Source: Balneolaceae bacterium
Lineage (GTDB): Bacteria; Bacteroidota; Rhodothermia; Balneolales; Balneolaceae
Length of the DNA stretch: 64,000 nucleotides
Direction: 5' to 3'
NCBI GenBank assembly: GCA_018401935.1
Contig: JAGYJQ010000014.1
Span: 1-64,000 of the forward strand
The position numbers were made by a program, and so were the translations under genes. Below, in pieces: positions 26,001 through 35,648 of the stretch. The first letter of the stretch is position 1. Every line of letters starts with the position of its first letter. The notes under the pieces are model-generated. The model was not told the DNA's origin and did no database searches. It was given only the letters and a program-made list of their open reading frames with translations.

Positions 26001-29000
26001 AACCCATCCAAATGCTCAGCAAATAATAGGGTCAAGTCATACTTAGCAATATCATTACTGTAATCATCAATCGAGACTTCAACACCATTGAGTGAGGGGG
26101 ACTCCATTTTTTCCGTTTGCATGGTTAGCATGACCTGAAATAAAGGTGTGAAACCCATGTTCCGTTCGGGTTCAAGTTCCTCAACTAACTGCTCAAAGGA
26201 TACATCTTGATGCTGTAATGCTTCTAAAACATGCTTGCGAACATGCTGTAATAAATCTAAAAATGTTTTTTCTGGTTCGAGAGTTAATTTGACGACAAGA
26301 GTATTAACAAAAAAACCGATCAATGATTCGAACTCCTCCTTTTTTCTATTTGCTACAGGAGACCCTATGGGTAGTATGTTTTGTCCCGTATACTTGTGGA
26401 GAATGACCCCAAAAACAGCCATTAAAACCATATATGGACTTGTTTTTGTATGCTGAGCTAGTTTTTTTAAGCGATCAAATTGCACTTGATCAATATCAAA
26501 TATGGTGGTTTTACCTTTATAGGTTTTAATCGCCGGTCGTGGAAAATCGGTAGGTAATTCTAATAACCTAGGCACATCACTTAATTGCTGTTTCCAGTAC
26601 CCTATTTGACGACTTAGTTCGCCGTTTTCCTCTAATTCTACTTGCCATTTTGTATACTCATGATACCCTAATATTTCACGCCTGGACATAGCTTCCTTCA
26701 GCTTTTCTACCGCATTCGAATCCGCCGAAACGCCCCCCTTTTCCCATTCATTGTAAAACGATTCCAACTCCTTACCAATAAGACCTATTGACCACCCATC
26801 TGATACTATATGATGCATATTTAGCACCAATACATGGGTGTTCTCATCAGTTTTTAGTAACAGAGCTCGAAATAATGGGCCCTTCTCTAAGTCAAAGGGA
26901 GCTGAACAAAAATCATCCATCCACTTATTGTACGCTTCTTTGTATTGTGCTCCTTGAAGGGCAGAAACATTAACCAGTGATAATGTTAAACTTTTAGGTG
27001 ATATGGTGTAGTAAGGATCACTGTTTTCTAGGCCATAGCGGCTTCTCAAAATGCTGTGCTTTTGAGTCAGTGAATGCATGGCCTTCTCCATGGCCAAATA
27101 GTTTAGTGCTCCATTGATTCTCAGAGAAATGGGCATATTGTACACATTGTTACCTGTCTCTAATCGATCAAAAAACCACAACCTTTTTTGCGCATAGGAT
27201 AAGGGATAGCGAATGGTTACGTCGCTGCTGTTACGTTTATCCGTACTCGCTGATGCGTCATTCAGGGGCACGGAATCAGACGTATATTCACTGGTTGATG
27301 TGGCTGATGTGGCTGGTGACTTGGAAAAACTTTTATCACTGGCCGATGTACCCGAGGTGCTAACATCCTCTAAATAGCCTAAATTATGCGCAACCGCTTG
27401 AGTTTCGGTGTGCAACATGTCGAAATCGAACTGCTTTTTCCAGCGATTCGCTGCAGATGAATCTATACCTTTATGTGTGTGGAATTTTACATCACCAAGC
27501 ATTTTAGATTCTTCATGAATTCCATCCGTCATCCGCCGTTTTTTCTCATTCTTCTGATATATTTGGAGCATTTCGAGTTCAAATGGTATTCCTAAGTGAT
27601 TACAGATATTCTGCATCTCCTGCTCAGGCTTAGCCGTCATCTGCTCAAATGATATCTGATACTGCCGGCTTGCTGGAATGGTCTGCAAAAACTCAAGGAT
27701 ATTTTGATGACTGTGGGCCCAAATGAGTTCTGCTAATTGCTTGGTTGTGAATTCATGAGGATACCGGAAAAAGATCTGATCTAGTTTCGCTTCTACAAAT
27801 GAATTGATCATGCCTAAAGGATGCCTATGCAAATGAATGAAATAAGCGTCATCAAAATTTTGCTCAATCCTATTAAGTAGGCTTATATCTAAAACGTAGG
27901 ATGGTGATTTATCGACCAGGATTCTTTCGCCCAATGTAGACTGCAATTCGGCATAAAAGTCTTTAGTGCTTAGATTTTTATCTTCAAAATTTTGCATGTA
28001 GGCTTTCGCTTGGTCAGCATCATATCCATGGATTTCCATGATTGCTCGCAAGGTTCCTTCTAACCAAAAAGCATCTCGGCCACTACATATACGTTTACGC
28101 TCTGCTAAGGTATTGAAAGGCATTAATTCTAATTCTGGTGGAGCAAATAATGCCGTATGACCTCCTAATAATACACGCAATAAGGTAGTTCCAGATCTCG
28201 GCGGAGCGAGAACAAAAATTGCCTTGTCATTCTTTTTAGCACTTATCTCATCGTATGGCGGAAGCGGTAATATAGACTCTTTAAAACGTACTATATCATT
28301 CTTTGAGATAGTTTCAGTTACAGGTGTATCCACCTCTTCTAATTCTCCTACCCCTTCTTCATAGCCAGTCAAAATTTCAGGGTAATGATTTTTAATATAG
28401 GGTACGAGCTCTTCTATTGTAGGGGCTTCAAAAAGAGCCACCACATAAAACACCTTACCTGTTTTTTCTTGCATTCTATTGGCAAAGATTGCCCCTTTGA
28501 TGGAATCCCCACCTAATTCAAAAAAATTGTCTGCTAAACCAACTCGTTCTAGTTTTAAAATATCTACCCATAAACCAGCAATCTCCTTCTCTAAAGCTGT
28601 TACAGGTGCTTTGAATGTTGTTTCATTAACGCGCAATTCTCTACCCGGTAATGGAAGTTCTTTTTTGTTCACTTTTCCATTGACGGTTAGAGGGATTTTT
28701 TCCAGATGAACGATGGCTTTCGGCACCATGTAATCAGGTAATTTTTTTTGCAAAAATTCTCTTAGCTCTTGGATAATGGACGAATTTTGCCCCTGTTCAT
28801 GGGTGGTAACATAGCCAATCAACTCCGAACCGGTGGATTCGTTTCTTAAAACAACTACTGATTCATTCACCTTATCAAAAGAGGACATCTGGGCCTCTAT
28901 CTCTCCAATTTCAATTCTATATCCTCGAATTTTTACCTGTTGATCTATTCTCCCTAAGTAGTGCAAAGAACCATCTCGAACTCTTTTTACCAAATCACCA

Positions 29001-31804
29001 CTGTGGTATAGTCGCTCCTCATCAAACCCTTTGTGAATCGTATGATGTGCAAATCGTTCTTCATTCAACCTTGGTAAGTTCAAATAACCTTTTGCTAATC
29101 CATCCCCTCCGACCAATAGCTCCCCAGGAACCCCAATCGGTACTAGAGCACCGTACTCATCGCAGATATCAATACTTAGGTCGGGCAGTGGTTTACCAAT
29201 TACACTTAGCCCTTTTTCAACATCTTCGGATTCAATTTTATGAAATGTAACATGTACCGTTGTTTCGGTAATCCCATACATATTTACTAATTCAGGGGCT
29301 TCAAACCCATACTTTTCTGTCCATGGTTTCAGGTTGTTAAGCCCCAAGGCTTCACCACCGAAAATAATCCATTTCAACGTGTTCAACCGCGTTTCTTGCA
29401 TGCTGTCTACATGGGCCAGTTGGTAAAATGCAGAGGGAGTTTGATTGAGTACCGTAACAGATTCTTTTTGAAGCAGGGCATGGAAAGATTTAGGGTCTAC
29501 AGCAACTTCTTTTGGAACAATAACTAAACACCCGCCCTGTAATAACGCTCCAAATATTTCCCAAACAGAAAAATCAAAAGCATACGAGTGAAACATAGTC
29601 CAAATATCATCTGCCCCAAAACCGAAAAGAGATTCACTACTTTTAAACAGTCGGATTACGTTGGCATTGGTAACCTCCACTCCTTTAGGCCGCCCCGTTG
29701 ACCCCGATGTGTAGATAATATAAGCTACATCATTTGGGGCACCCTCGATCGTTTGCAATGGTTGTCCGTCTCTACTTTGCGCTGATAGCTTAGTCACATT
29801 TAGGTAGGTGATCTGGTCCATAGGTTTCAACACCTCTTCATTAGCCGCATCGGTAACCATCACGCTTATTCCTGCATCTTCAGTCATAAACTGAATTCGG
29901 TCTAAAGGATTAGAGGTTTCCATAGGAACATAAGTCGCACCTATTTTCAACACCGCAAATATCGCGCATAGTAGGTCAGGTGTTCGCTCCATGAAAATCC
30001 CTACCCTATCTCCTTGTCCTACACCCAACTGTTCAAGTTCTGTTAAAATAACCGCAGTTCTACCTCCAAATTCCCTGTATGTATAGCTAAGCTCATTATG
30101 CTTTAATGCTGGTTTATCAGGATACGTTTGTATAGTCTCATCAATAATCTGGGCAATGGTTTGGGTGACAGGATACCTTTTTCGATCTCCTCTGTATATT
30201 TTTAGTGCATGACGTTCTTCTTCTGTAATCATAGCTAACTCGTGCACATTTGTTTCCGGGGTAGTAAGTGCGTTGGTGAGTAGCTGAATGAAATGGCCCG
30301 ACATCGCCGATATAGTCTCACGATCAAAAAGGTCGGTGTTATATCTAAATCTTCCTCGTATTCCCTGTTGTATTTCCTCCATTGAAAGAACCAAGTCAAA
30401 AGGAGCTTTACTGTTCTCGGGTTCTATGGGATTAATGGTTAAATCACCCGAGCTCATCTCCCCAACGGGTGCATTTTGCAACGCAAAAAGCACTTGAAAA
30501 AGTGGGGTATGATTTAAATTTCGTTCAATGTTAAGAGCTTGGAGAAGTTCTTCAAAGGGAACCTCACCATATTCAAACGCCTTCAAAGTTCTACCCTTGA
30601 CACTGTTTAATACCTGGTAAAAATTTGGCTCTCCGGTTACATTAACCCGAAGTGGTATGGTGTTTAGAAATAAACCAACCAATGGGTCACAGTCTTTATG
30701 TGAGCGGATGGACATTGGAGTACCGATAACCAAATCTTTTTGCCTGGCATAACGGCCTAGAACTATACCAAAGACCGACAATAATACCATAAAGGGAGTA
30801 GCTCCATGATCATGAGCAAAGTTTTTTAGTTCTCGCGTAAGTTTTGGCTCGAGCATAAAACTCAAGGTTTTCCCATTAAAGCTTTGTAACCTAGGTCTTG
30901 GCCGGTCCGTACTCAGATTTAATAAGGTTGGCACTTCTTCAAGATCTTTTTTCCAATAATGGAGATATCGATTTAAAAAAGACCTATTCAGGCGTTTACG
31001 CTCCCAATGGGCAAAATCACCATATTGCAAATTGTTATCTGCCAACCTTGGGCGTTTCCCTTTCGCATATGATTCGTACAGGATGGAGAACTCTTCAACT
31101 ATAATACCTAAGGACCACCCATCGGCAATAATATGGTGTAAGGTCAGGATCATGACATGCTGTGTATCGGACAGATGTATTAAGCCGATTCGAACCAACG
31201 GACCACCTTTTTCTAAATCAAAAGGGAATTCGCCCTCTTTGAGTATAATTTGAGCTACTTGTTCCTGAACTATTTCCGCTGAATCCAATGATTCCCTCAG
31301 GTCGTATATTTCAATAGGTACTTGACCATGTTGTCCAGGAAATTGCCGTGGTTCATCTCCTTCAATGGTGAACTTATTGGAAAGAATAGGATGGCGTAGC
31401 AGGACGTGATCCATTGACTTTTGAAGTGCTTGTTCATCGATTTTGCCTGTCACTTCTAAAGCAATGGGTAACATGTTGTAGATGGGGCTATTGCCTCCAG
31501 CTAAACGATCTAAAAACCAAAACCTTTGCTGGGCAAAACTTAATGGATACCCGTTGGAACCATTTTGCTTGGGAATGGGATGCTCAATGAGTTGCTCAGC
31601 CTCTTCTATCTCCGTTAAATAGGATATTAACCCTTCCCGATTTTTTTTTAACTGACCAATGATTGACTCATCCATTGCGCCCTTGGGTGCATTGAACTTT
31701 AAACTACCTTCGCTAACATAAAGTCTAATATCTTTTGACTCGGTTGCATCAATCAAGCCTAAAATCTCTTCAATAGCGCCTTGGTTTTTGGTATTCTTGC
31801 TCAT
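23072..31804 (-). CDS. NRPS: TubC dock-C-A(Thr)-PCP-sulfotransferase-C-A(Gly)-PCP-TE
   Basis: Terminal synthetase, 2910 aa. Order: TubC-type docking domain (about 8-65); C with HHIIADG (about 223-229); A1 (about 545-1060) with code read as DFWNIGMVHK, the classic Thr code; PCP with LGGDSIK (Ser near 1101); an embedded sulfotransferase (about 1195-1480) with PAPS-binding PPRSGTTLL and a RHPLGMINSF block; a Ser/Thr-rich linker; C with HHIVSDG (near 1670); A2 with code DILQLGLVYK, closest to Gly codes; PCP (VGGHSLIA, near 2564); TE with GHSFGG (near 2701). ATG 31804 follows the upstream stop by one base; a longer frame from 31840 exists but runs into the upstream gene. Two residues are added, then hydrolysis or cyclisation releases the chain. 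A sulfotransferase inside an NRPS is unusual. Confidence 0.95.
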   Translation of the reverse strand: MSKNTKNQGAIEEILGLIDATESKDIRLYVSEGSLKFNAPKGAMDESIIGQLKKNREGLISYLTEIEEAEQLIEHPIPKQNGSNGYPLSFAQQRFWFLDRLAGGNSPIYNMLPIALEVTGKIDEQALQKSMDHVLLRHPILSNKFTIEGDEPRQFPGQHGQVPIEIYDLRESLDSAEIVQEQVAQIILKEGEFPFDLEKGGPLVRIGLIHLSDTQHVMILTLHHIIADGWSLGIIVEEFSILYESYAKGKRPRLADNNLQYGDFAHWERKRLNRSFLNRYLHYWKKDLEEVPTLLNLSTDRPRPRLQSFNGKTLSFMLEPKLTRELKNFAHDHGATPFMVLLSVFGIVLGRYARQKDLVIGTPMSIRSHKDCDPLVGLFLNTIPLRVNVTGEPNFYQVLNSVKGRTLKAFEYGEVPFEELLQALNIERNLNHTPLFQVLFALQNAPVGEMSSGDLTINPIEPENSKAPFDLVLSMEEIQQGIRGRFRYNTDLFDRETISAMSGHFIQLLTNALTTPETNVHELAMITEEERHALKIYRGDRKRYPVTQTIAQIIDETIQTYPDKPALKHNELSYTYREFGGRTAVILTELEQLGVGQGDRVGIFMERTPDLLCAIFAVLKIGATYVPMETSNPLDRIQFMTEDAGISVMVTDAANEEVLKPMDQITYLNVTKLSAQSRDGQPLQTIEGAPNDVAYIIYTSGSTGRPKGVEVTNANVIRLFKSSESLFGFGADDIWTMFHSYAFDFSVWEIFGALLQGGCLVIVPKEVAVDPKSFHALLQKESVTVLNQTPSAFYQLAHVDSMQETRLNTLKWIIFGGEALGLNNLKPWTEKYGFEAPELVNMYGITETTVHVTFHKIESEDVEKGLSVIGKPLPDLSIDICDEYGALVPIGVPGELLVGGDGLAKGYLNLPRLNEERFAHHTIHKGFDEERLYHSGDLVKRVRDGSLHYLGRIDQQVKIRGYRIEIGEIEAQMSSFDKVNESVVVLRNESTGSELIGYVTTHEQGQNSSIIQELREFLQKKLPDYMVPKAIVHLEKIPLTVNGKVNKKELPLPGRELRVNETTFKAPVTALEKEIAGLWVDILKLERVGLADNFFELGGDSIKGAIFANRMQEKTGKVFYVVALFEAPTIEELVPYIKNHYPEILTGYEEGVGELEEVDTPVTETISKNDIVRFKESILPLPPYDEISAKKNDKAIFVLAPPRSGTTLLRVLLGGHTALFAPPELELMPFNTLAERKRICSGRDAFWLEGTLRAIMEIHGYDADQAKAYMQNFEDKNLSTKDFYAELQSTLGERILVDKSPSYVLDISLLNRIEQNFDDAYFIHLHRHPLGMINSFVEAKLDQIFFRYPHEFTTKQLAELIWAHSHQNILEFLQTIPASRQYQISFEQMTAKPEQEMQNICNHLGIPFELEMLQIYQKNEKKRRMTDGIHEESKMLGDVKFHTHKGIDSSAANRWKKQFDFDMLHTETQAVAHNLGYLEDVSTSGTSASDKSFSKSPATSATSTSEYTSDSVPLNDASASTDKRNSSDVTIRYPLSYAQKRLWFFDRLETGNNVYNMPISLRINGALNYLAMEKAMHSLTQKHSILRSRYGLENSDPYYTISPKSLTLSLVNVSALQGAQYKEAYNKWMDDFCSAPFDLEKGPLFRALLLKTDENTHVLVLNMHHIVSDGWSIGLIGKELESFYNEWEKGGVSADSNAVEKLKEAMSRREILGYHEYTKWQVELEENGELSRQIGYWKQQLSDVPRLLELPTDFPRPAIKTYKGKTTIFDIDQVQFDRLKKLAQHTKTSPYMVLMAVFGVILHKYTGQNILPIGSPVANRKKEEFESLIGFFVNTLVVKLTLEPEKTFLDLLQHVRKHVLEALQHQDVSFEQLVEELEPERNMGFTPLFQVMLTMQTEKMESPSLNGVEVSIDDYSNDIAKYDLTLLFAEHLDGLRCHMEWSTDLFEEWRIKQLGDHFRHVLSQVLHNSTSMVQEIGLLDLDEKQRVSEVWNNAPFKEQEYRSIIQCIDTHGKQTPEALAIEFQDRVMTYKQVMERSNQWAHYIRSLDIPVGSTIAVMVPRSEHLIIYLLGIWKAGCSYLPLDPEYPSQRIHMIFEDAEVALVITSSQLSSKLPKVNELIEIETLVNEFGIFDPEVAITSSEKTTQSIHKYADEPPQINMSSSDLAYIIFTSGSTGRPKGVMIPHSALMNFIQSMIATPGVGPDDKFLATTTIAFDIAVLEIWVPLVAGAGVCVADEAQTRNGEELLRIIKEKNITLLQGTPVTWQMMIDSGWEAPIPLRCLSGGEALPKTLALEILERSSELWNLYGPTETTVYSAIYQCKKEAVVSGPNIVSIGHPIDNTVIYILDKELQAKPFGLVGELYIGGQGVAKGYYGRDDLTQERFIENPFVAGDTIYRTGDLAYYNANGSIHYIGRADQQVKLRGYRIELSEIEYHLKQYGGINHGAVAIVGEDFNAQLVAFIQVTDRENKILGAEIIDYLSTVLPDYMVPKYVQTLEELPKTPNGKLDRKALSTYEILDFERKEKEVLAPRDHVERELKIIWESVLKRNNISISDNFFQVGGHSLIAVRLLANIQTRFKVQLPLAVIFQRPTIQEMAQTIKLGKDQDYWEAIVPLRTSTKDTKGTLFCIPGAGGNILYMQSLVQQLSNQWNIYGCQPPGLDGHTQVLHKMDDLASYYLDAIKEFLPNHFTLTSASTPIVLLGHSFGGLVAFELAEKLRQKGVEVQELIILDTPAPHFVEPTGLDWSPSKWFAQIAQIASHQFNVSLGLSEDHFEVLGTEKEQLRLLLDRLIEEGVYPKGASLEQLKGFIDVYKSNLQMDYLPERPLDGTKVSIYKSKELQPDELRDEKAQNIREELNLGWDRWISDPITLKVTPGDHLTMLHTSNVMELAQTINLSIESVHKEGVDQDDN

Positions 31805-31805
31805 G

Positions 31806-34800
31806 CTAAATTTCACCCTCTTCTCTGTCTTCCGAAGCAAGCGTTTTGTTTAGGGCTTCTTCTATCCCACTAGCTATTTGATGTATGTTTGGATGCTCAA
31901 ATAAAGCAGATAATGCTAGTTCTACTTTGAAGCTTTTTCTTATGAGAGCCACCATTTGAGTGAGCAGTAAGGAATTCCCCCCTAATTCAAAAAAGCTATC
32001 CTCGATTCCAATATCTTTTATTCCCAATAAATGGCCCCACATTATTACTAGTTCTTTTTCTACCGAGGTTTTTGGGGCAGCATAGTTGCCTATATGCATT
32101 GGCCTATCATGGGTAGGGGTACCGACAGTACTTTGAACTTCATCCGATTTATTTACCCACTGATCTAATCTTCGCGTCAAATCACCACTGGAGACAACAA
32201 TTCTGTCGCTGGGTAACACACTCATTATTCGATCAAAAACCAAACAACCTTCTTCAGGAGTCATACCCAATTCCAACGCAGAGGAATGAACCTGATCGCC
32301 AGGCACGTCACCATCATCAAAAATCCACCCCTCCCAGTTGACTGTAATCCATTTACCTGGTTCGTTCTTATTTAGCTTAGACACTAAGGCATCGGCATAG
32401 AGATTCGTCGCTGCATATGCGGAGAAACCAAGCCCACCAAGAATGGGTGAGAGCGAGGAACAGACCAAACAAAAATCAAATGATCTATGTGCTAAAACAG
32501 TAGCTAAGGTAGCTGTGCCGGCTACTTTTGAAGGAAATTGGGCTTTATTTTTTTGATATCCTTGTTCAGACACGCCCTCATCCAGACTAACAAAGGAATC
32601 CTCTCCTACTATACCCGCGGCATGAATAATACCATTAAGCTGTTTGTACTTCTTCTCAATCTCATCAAATATTTGGTTCATTGCCGTAGCATCACTCACA
32701 TCAGCCGATCGGAGCTCAACGGTAGATCCACCATCTTGAATTTCCTTTATTTGCTTGATTTGATGTTTTAACCGTTTTGGTGTGCTTGAATGTGATAGGA
32801 GGGTATCCCATTCTTGTTGATCAGGAAAAGTACTTCTACCTATTAAAATGAAATGCAGCTTATTTCGTTTTGCAAGGTGGGTTGCCAATGTTAATCCTAT
32901 TTCACCCAATCCTCCTGTAATGACATAACATCCATTTTCGACAATTCGGGAACCAATTGAGTTACCCATTAACTCTCTGTTTTCCTGTAAACTCTTAGCA
33001 TCTACTGCTTCAAAAGTTTCTATCCAACGTTCGCCACCTCTATACACCAAATGTGTATGCTTTATGGGGGACATAAGTTCATTCATTAACAAGGGTAATC
33101 TAAAATTTGTCTCTACATCGATGGCACATGTATGAATGTTTGGATATTCTTGAGCCATCACTTTTAACGGCCCTAAAGCAGTGGTTTTTTCTGGTCGTAA
33201 TGATTCATTTAGAGCAAAAGAAAAAATTCCGTCCGATAGGAGATGCACAGATATATCCTCACTCATAAACGTATGTCCCAAGGTATATCCTAGACTACAT
33301 AATCCATCAAAAGCCAAGGACATTAGGTGTTCATCTGAAGCAGATACTCCAAATAGAGTAGTGTGAATAACGTGATTAGGTGCATAGGATGAGTTTTCTT
33401 TAAAAAAGGAAGTCCATGCACTGCTCAATGTACTATCCAAATGGTGAACCGGAAATCCACTTGCCTTGATTTCTTTGGCGTAGGGGGACTGCTCATCCAA
33501 TTCAAATGGGCTGGTTAGATCATGCACTATTCTGACTTTATGGCCTTTTTCTTTTAAAAATAATGCCATCTTAGCTGTACACTCTGAATTCCCACCCACG
33601 ATTAACCAGTTTGAGCTCTCCATGGGTTGTTGCATAGGTGGTAGTGAGTTTTTCCAACTTGGCAGATAAAACCAGCGGTCTATCTGTTCAATTTTGGTAA
33701 CCGAGTCAGTACTATCTACCTCTTTTTTTCCAGCAGAAACCCAAAAGCGATCGTATTTCAATGGGTAGCCAGGCAAAGCAATTCTTTTACAGCCCTTCAT
33801 GAGCCCTTCCCATTCTGGATCTGTCGCTCCTAACCAATGTTTAGCTGCATTGGTGAATTCAATCGGTGCACCACGTTCTTCTGCTGCGCCGATACATTCC
33901 AATGAATGAGCTAGGATTAAATCTCTCCCTGAGGATGTATTCGTTGGTTGGTTGGCTTGGCCCGATTGGTAGGTTACTTTCTCTTTAAGGGCTTGAATAT
34001 TGCTTTCCAACTCTTGAATCAGACTCGTTCTATCATTTGCAGGCAGTACCCAAACCGCCTGAAGATCAAAGACAGATCGCCCAGTTTGTAATGTATAGGC
34101 TACATCTGAAATAGCGTGTTCCTCATGATGCTGTAAAAACTCAAGTACATTTTCTATGGAAGTCAGCAAGGCAGGGATTGTTTTAGCCGAAAATGGTAGT
34201 ACCAGCCAATGCGGCTCATTTTTCGATTGTTCCGGCGCCTTATATTCCTCAACAACCAGATGAACATTTGTACCACCTATTCCAAAAGAACTTACTCCTG
34301 CACGTCTAGGCATCTTTGATTTTTTCTCCCAAGAAATAGCATGGGCATTTACCTTAAATGGAGTTGCTTCTAAATTTAAGTTTGGGTTTGGGGCGGTAAA
34401 ATGACATGTGGGAGGTATAACTTCGTTTTGCATACTTAGTACCACCTTGATTAGACCAGCAAGTCCAGCAGCAGTGTCTAAATGCCCAATATTACTTTTT
34501 ACCGATCCAATGTGGCAAAGGGTACTACTCGAAGAAAAAACTTCCGATAAGGCAGTTATTTCAACTTGATCACCTAAATCCGTTCCAGTTCCGTGTGTTT
34601 CAATAAAACTGATATCCCCTGGTTCTAGATTGGCCATTTCTAAGGCCTCAAGAATTACATCAGCCTGTCCCTCTACACTTGGAGCGGTATATCCTACTTT
34701 TACATTGCCATCATTATTTACGGCAAACCCTCGGATAACACCATAAATAGTATCCCCTTGAGCTATGGCATCTTCGTATCGCTTTAAAACAACCGAAGCC

Positions 34801-35546
34801 GTCCCATTCCCATCGATCGTCCCTGCGGCTTTTGTATCGAAGGGCCGACAATACCCATCGGGTGATAAGGTGCCTCCTTTTGTATAGAGGTAGCCTTGAT
34901 CTTGAGGTAATTGAATAGAGCACCCACTCGCAACTGCTACATCGGTTTGGTGATTTAATAAACTTTGAGCGGCAAGTGTAGTGGCCACTAGGGAAGTTGA
35001 ACAAGCAGTATTCACACTTATGGCAGGGCCTTGTAAATTAAATTTATAGGCTATCCGAGTAGTTGCAAAGTCTTTATCGTTGCTTAAGCTTAATTGCCAT
35101 TCGCCGGCACTGTGCATTAAGGAAGGTGCGTTTAGAATATGATGAACCAAATATCCATTAAACCCCACCCCTCCATAAAGTCCAATACGACCAGGAAATC
35201 CATAAGGATCTATTGCGGCATGCTCTAATCCTTTCCATACTCCTTCCATCATAAGTCTGTGTTGGGGATCCAAAATCTCTACTTCTTTTGGAGTCATATC
35301 AAAAAAATCGGCATCAAATTTATCTATCCCATCAAGAAAACCATTTGCCTTAACTAAATTAGGATCCTCTACCATTTCAGGTGCCATACCTGCTTTAAGT
35401 AATTCGTCATCATCAAAGAAGGTAATGGAACAGACCCCATCCTTTAGATTTTTCCAATAACTATCTAATGAATCTGCCCCTGGTACTCGTATGTGCATGC
35501 CTACTATGGCAATCATCCCTGCATTATCCTGTTCTACTTCACTCAT
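31806..35546 (-). CDS. AT-less PKS module: KS-KR-ACP
   Basis: A 1246-aa module. KS (about 10-435) has the catalytic triad in TACSTS (Cys near 180), ETHGTGTDLGD and SNIGHLDTAAG. No acyltransferase follows: the KS-AT linker (YTLQTGRSVFDLQ) runs almost directly into the post-AT linker motif ALPGYPLKYDRFWV (about 585-600), so an AT seems to have been deleted. KR (about 870-1075) has TGGLGEIGLTLA and the Ser/Tyr/Asn set (CSSLS, YAATN). ACP follows with ELGGNSLLL (Ser near 1195), then an acidic tail EDREEGEI that probably docks to the TubC domain of the NRPS. It would elongate the Asn-bearing chain with a C2 unit loaded in trans and reduce it to a hydroxyl. Confidence 0.92.
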   Translation of the reverse strand: MSEVEQDNAGMIAIVGMHIRVPGADSLDSYWKNLKDGVCSITFFDDDELLKAGMAPEMVEDPNLVKANGFLDGIDKFDADFFDMTPKEVEILDPQHRLMMEGVWKGLEHAAIDPYGFPGRIGLYGGVGFNGYLVHHILNAPSLMHSAGEWQLSLSNDKDFATTRIAYKFNLQGPAISVNTACSTSLVATTLAAQSLLNHQTDVAVASGCSIQLPQDQGYLYTKGGTLSPDGYCRPFDTKAAGTIDGNGTASVVLKRYEDAIAQGDTIYGVIRGFAVNNDGNVKVGYTAPSVEGQADVILEALEMANLEPGDISFIETHGTGTDLGDQVEITALSEVFSSSSTLCHIGSVKSNIGHLDTAAGLAGLIKVVLSMQNEVIPPTCHFTAPNPNLNLEATPFKVNAHAISWEKKSKMPRRAGVSSFGIGGTNVHLVVEEYKAPEQSKNEPHWLVLPFSAKTIPALLTSIENVLEFLQHHEEHAISDVAYTLQTGRSVFDLQAVWVLPANDRTSLIQELESNIQALKEKVTYQSGQANQPTNTSSGRDLILAHSLECIGAAEERGAPIEFTNAAKHWLGATDPEWEGLMKGCKRIALPGYPLKYDRFWVSAGKKEVDSTDSVTKIEQIDRWFYLPSWKNSLPPMQQPMESSNWLIVGGNSECTAKMALFLKEKGHKVRIVHDLTSPFELDEQSPYAKEIKASGFPVHHLDSTLSSAWTSFFKENSSYAPNHVIHTTLFGVSASDEHLMSLAFDGLCSLGYTLGHTFMSEDISVHLLSDGIFSFALNESLRPEKTTALGPLKVMAQEYPNIHTCAIDVETNFRLPLLMNELMSPIKHTHLVYRGGERWIETFEAVDAKSLQENRELMGNSIGSRIVENGCYVITGGLGEIGLTLATHLAKRNKLHFILIGRSTFPDQQEWDTLLSHSSTPKRLKHQIKQIKEIQDGGSTVELRSADVSDATAMNQIFDEIEKKYKQLNGIIHAAGIVGEDSFVSLDEGVSEQGYQKNKAQFPSKVAGTATLATVLAHRSFDFCLVCSSLSPILGGLGFSAYAATNLYADALVSKLNKNEPGKWITVNWEGWIFDDGDVPGDQVHSSALELGMTPEEGCLVFDRIMSVLPSDRIVVSSGDLTRRLDQWVNKSDEVQSTVGTPTHDRPMHIGNYAAPKTSVEKELVIMWGHLLGIKDIGIEDSFFELGGNSLLLTQMVALIRKSFKVELALSALFEHPNIHQIASGIEEALNKTLASEDREEGEI

Positions 35547-35648
35547 GCTATATTTCTTTCAAATTTCACCAATTCTATTTTCATACTATGTTGGCCATTT
35601 TTACAGGCCCAAAGAGTCATCTTATACCGATTAATTGAGTTTGATCCA

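Noticed and set aside
31804-31840. NRPS start 12 codons earlier at 31840
   Set aside because: It would lie inside the upstream PKS gene; ATG 31804 one base after that stop repeats the junction style seen at other genes of the operon.
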